A stretch of DNA of 12,170 nucleotides from positions 280,972 through 293,141 of the forward strand of contig WELB01000140.1 in the NCBI GenBank assembly GCA_009602725.1. Direction: 5' to 3'. This document shows, one piece after another, positions 9,323 through 12,170 of the stretch (within the stretch, counting starts at the first letter, position 1; each line of letters begins with the position of its first letter). This stretch comes from Spirogloea muscicola (lineage: Eukaryota; Streptophyta; Zygnematophyceae; Spirogloeales; Spirogloeaceae). The position numbers and the translations under genes are program-made. The notes under the pieces were generated by a model, which saw only the letters and a program-made list of their open reading frames with translations, ran no database searches and had not been told where the DNA came from.

Positions 9323-12100
9323 CTAGCCCAGGCCCTTGGCGCGCTTGATGAGATCCTCCTTCTCTGCAAGCCCGACATATGGGATACCCCTCGCATCCAG
9401 GTAACCCTTCAAATCCCGCACAGACATGTGGTCGACATCGGCCTGCCACAAGAAGTAAGAGCTGTTCAAGTAATCTAGATCTGAATTAGCCCAAGGAGTA
9501 ACCGCAATTTACAAGCCACTACAGGATTAAAAACAGTATGATGACGACTAGGGCCACTCACGCTGGCAGGCGGCCGGTGGGGCTGTGTTGACGACTGCTG
9601 GCTTGGTATGTGAGCGGCAGAAGCATGAGCCGCTTGCGGCGCTGCCTGGCCATACGCCGGGTACGGCTGTGCGGGCTGACTATATGGCGGCGGCTGGTAG
9701 CCAGCTCCAGGCGGTGGCGTCGGGTAGGTCTGCTGGTACTGTGGTGGCACACCATATGCCCCTGGCGGGGGCTGGCCATATCCATACGCGCCCGGCGGCA
9801 CATACGGCCTGCCGCCGGGCCCTGGATAACTGCCAGACGCTTGCTGCGGGGATGCAAACGGAGGTGGCGGCGCAGCATAGGCCCCGCCCGGATAGCCACC
9901 ACCAGGGTAGCCGCCACCCATCGGGGCATACCCGGCCTGTGAGTGGCCTGCACTACTTGTGGTAAACAGTGGAGGGGCGGCACCGGCGCCAGGGAAGTTC
10001 CCTCCACCATCAGTCGAGAACGGGGGTGCTCCGCCGGAAGCGGGCGCAGCCGAGGACGATGAGGCGTAGTGGAATGGCAAACTTGTCTTCCGCGTGTACT
10101 TGCTCTTTGCACCCTGCTTGCGGCCGGGGCCCTCCGCTCCCGGACCAACTCCAATCAGTCAAGAACATGCGCTGCGCCAGCTGAGGCACTCTTGACAACA
10201 GCCTTCCAACGCTTTCACTTTGGCAGGGGTGGGCCGGGGCGGGAGAAGCTTACCCGCAGAATTTGACCAAGCTTCTTGAGCGCCTTGGCACGCGCTGTGC
10301 GCACGTCGCCCTTCACTGTGTTGTCTGTCAGCACCTGCAAGGAGGCAATGACACCGTCCGCAGAAGCTGCCCCGTCAGCAGAGATACTGCAACTAGTCCT
10401 GCTCCGCAAGTACAATACATGGGTTGTTCTCACCGTAGGCAAGCCAAAAAGAAGACAAGCCAAAAACAAGCAACAAGACCGGCTTTGATCCGTTGATTTC
10501 TTAATTCGTTCATTTTCTAATTCGTTGATTTGTCGATTTATTGGGTCGTTGATTTTGCCAATATTCCACACACCACAGGTGATCCCACTACTCATAGTAA
10601 TATAAAATCACGGACTAATGCTGCATAAAAGCAACAGAGCCGATCGGGGTCAGTGCAGTGGCGGTGGGACTCACGCGCATGGACACGGTGTTAAGTGTGC
10701 CCTCAATGTCGACAACGTTGAGCTTCCAGAGCGACTCAAGCATCTGATCCTGCTTGGCCTCAACGTACTGCGCAACAGCCGACTCATTTACATGGCCCGC
10801 CCCGAATTGCCGCTTCATGTCCTCTTGCATCTGCATCAGCTGCACGGCTCCAGTGGCGGCTGTGAACTGTGTCTTGATGCCGTGGCCCTTGTCGCGCATC
10901 CACTCAGCCACGAACGGCATGCCGAGCATCAGCGGGTTCTTGCCCAGCTGCCGCGCAGCGGCGCGCTCGTAGATGTACCCAATGGTTGCCAGCATCGCCT
11001 CCCCAAATGCTGCCATAAGGCAGCGACGGGGGCGTGCCCGCAGATCAGATCGAGTTCAGTCCTGCCGGCCCTTAGTCGAGGCTCGCGGCCAGGGAGGTCG
11101 GCAGCTAGAAGCGCAGAGGAAACGCGTACCGGCATTGGCGAGGCGCTCGGCCTCGGCGGTGGCCTCGGCGACAAAGCCGTCCTTGTCGCCCAGGGCATAC
11201 TTCTGGAGGCGGTCCTTGAGCAGCTGCACGAGCTTGTCCTCGCGCTCGTGCTGGAACACCCTGAGCTTCTCGCGCAGCTCGCGCTGCTGCAGCTGCGCGC
11301 CGCCGGGGCCGGTGCCACCCGTTTCGACGGCGATGTTTGCCACCTGCGCCATGGCCAGCTGCCCGACGTAGTCCTCGAACATGTCGCTGCCAAATAGCAT
11401 CCCGAACACCGCCGCAGGATCCATCATCGTGTCCCTGCAAGCGGCGCTCAGCAGGATCGTCACGTCAGCAGGATCACGCTTGGTCTGGGACGTTGTGGAT
11501 TAGGAGGGAAGAGGCCACAGCCGCGACCACGGGCGTGGCCAGTCCCCGGGTGCTACATACGTGGAGATGCCGCCCTTGCCACTGCGGTCGTAGATCTCGC
11601 GCTGCTGCGGGTCGCTCAGCACCTGGTACGCCTCACCCAGCAGCTGTTGCAGGAGCAGCAGGGACAGCGGGAGGCGTGCAGGCGGAGGAGGTGAGGACAG
11701 CAGGTAGAGGAAGCTCGCCCGAGAGGGGCAGGGCAAGGCCTCGGCCACGGCTGTGGCGATGGCCTCGGCGTTGCGCAGAGGAGCACGATCGCCCGAGGAA
11801 GGCGGCGGCCATGGCACTGGCCTGGAACTTGTGGGCGGCCTCGGGGTCGTTGGGGTTCTTGTCCGGGTGGACCTTGCGGGCCTGCCGCAACGCCGCAAGC
11901 AGCGCCCAAGTGTCAGCAGCTCGGGCGGGGGCAGCGCTGTCTCTGGCGGCGGCGACGGCGGCGGCGGCGGCGCCGGCGGCGGCGAGAGAAAGGCCGCCGC
12001 GAGCTCACACCTGGACGTAGTAGGCCTTCTTGATGGCGGCGGCGTCCGCCTCCGGCGGCACGCCCAGCAGGTCGTAAAACTCCGTCTCCTTGACGCCCAT
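9323..12100 (-). CDS. J-domain co-chaperone with DnaJ-X domain, Gly/Tyr/Pro-rich tail and C-terminal SAP-like motif
   Basis: It is predicted to be an Hsp70 co-chaperone of the plant DnaJ-X type. Exons in gene order (minus): 12100-12011, 11881-11822, 11643-11561, 11434-11130, 11009-10675, 10334-10254, 10113-9562, 9442-9323 (stop 9325-9323). All joins keep one frame, giving 541 residues. Residues 1 to about 77 are the J domain: [31 protein letters not shown] with the HPD triad, [31 protein letters not shown] and [11 protein letters not shown] follow, then DnaJ-X with the [13 protein letters not shown] helix, [11 protein letters not shown] and [13 protein letters not shown]. After [17 protein letters not shown] comes a tail rich in GYP, PPG and Q/S, ending in [17 protein letters not shown] and [13 protein letters not shown] 12100-12098 was chosen because relatives begin near this point and GCCATGG is a good context, but the frame stays open to the window edge. 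Intron 2 (11821-11644) appears to be GC-AG. No signal peptide or membrane segment is seen. Confidence 0.92.
10491..10555. repeat. AT-rich imperfect tandem repeat with about 16-nt period, inside DnaJ intron 5
   Basis: CGTTGATTT recurs at 10491-10499, 10523-10531 and 10547-10555, with a one-base variant CGTTCATTT at 10507-10515 and a degenerate GTCGATTTA at 10532-10540. The first three sit exactly 16 nt apart. Just before, AAGCCAAAAA also repeats at 16-nt spacing (10441-10450 and 10457-10466). The tract lies in the 340-nt intron 10335-10674 and contrasts with the GC-rich surroundings. Confidence 0.7.
11644..11821 (-). other. Non-canonical GC-AG intron inside the J domain
   Basis: On the minus strand exon 2 ends AAGTTCCAG and the next bases are GCCAGT. 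The acceptor is CTGCAACAG before CTGCTGGGTGAG. This join gives [15 protein letters not shown], which fits the J-domain helix III spacing exactly. The nearest GT (four bases inside, at CCA|GTGCCA) would leave the wrong phase and lead to a stop. All other introns of this gene have ordinary GT donors. Confidence 0.75.
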
Positions 12101-12170
12101 GGCGCCGTCGACGGCGGCGGCGGCGTCGGCGGCGGGCGCCTCGGAGACGCCTTGGCCGGCGCCGGCGCCG

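Noticed and set aside
9086-9478. Short open frames on both strands around the end of the DnaJ gene (9086-9313 minus, 9284-9478 plus).
   Set aside because: The plus frame is antisense to the verified last DnaJ exon. The minus frame is unsupported and ends in UTR.
9558-10154. 198-codon minus-strand frame and plus-strand frames overlapping the DnaJ tail exon.
   Set aside because: They are alternative frames of the repetitive Gly/Tyr/Pro-rich exon. The frame with SLPFHYASS joins both neighbouring exons in phase.
1-12170. Functional cluster of MetAP, kinase and DnaJ as a co-translational processing system.
   Set aside because: Separate promoters, mixed strands and intron-rich nuclear genes give no evidence of co-regulation. 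Adjacency alone is not meaningful in this kind of genome.

Overview
This is a nuclear genomic window from a eukaryote, most likely a green alga (Chlorophyta, perhaps a trebouxiophyte or chlorophycean). The signs are very GC-rich 5' gene ends with GGC runs, many short exons separated by roughly 60-550 nt GT-AG introns, a plant-type Raf-like kinase and a plant-type DnaJ-X protein. The lineage is an inference from gene type and composition; no marker in the window fixes the species.

Layout. (1) Positions 1-3701, plus strand: type 1 methionine aminopeptidase with an N-terminal C6H2 zinc finger, 16 exons, 5' end outside the window. (2) 3702-about 5180: gene-free, or 3' UTR plus intergenic, with a 41/42-bp tandem duplication, a short hairpin and one unexplained 284-codon open stretch. 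(3) About 5185/5387-7703, plus strand: Raf-like (tyrosine-kinase-like) protein kinase with a complete catalytic domain. Its N-terminus is unresolved because a GGC tract contains an ambiguous base exactly where reading frames conflict. (4) 7704-9322: no recognisable gene, between convergent gene ends. (5) 12100-9323, minus strand: J-domain protein with a DnaJ-X domain, a Gly/Tyr/Pro-rich tail and a C-terminal SAP-like motif, 8 exons, including one non-canonical GC-AG intron supported by reading frame.

The three genes are ordinary housekeeping or signalling genes: nascent-chain N-terminal Met removal, kinase signalling and Hsp70 co-chaperone. There is no operon logic linking them, and I see no mobile element, RNA gene, CRISPR array or obvious new defence or metabolic system. 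All exon joins were worked out by hand from frame, splice dinucleotides and remembered family motifs. The points most worth a second look are the GC-AG intron, the tail architecture of the DnaJ protein, and the damaged or unresolved 5' end of the kinase gene.
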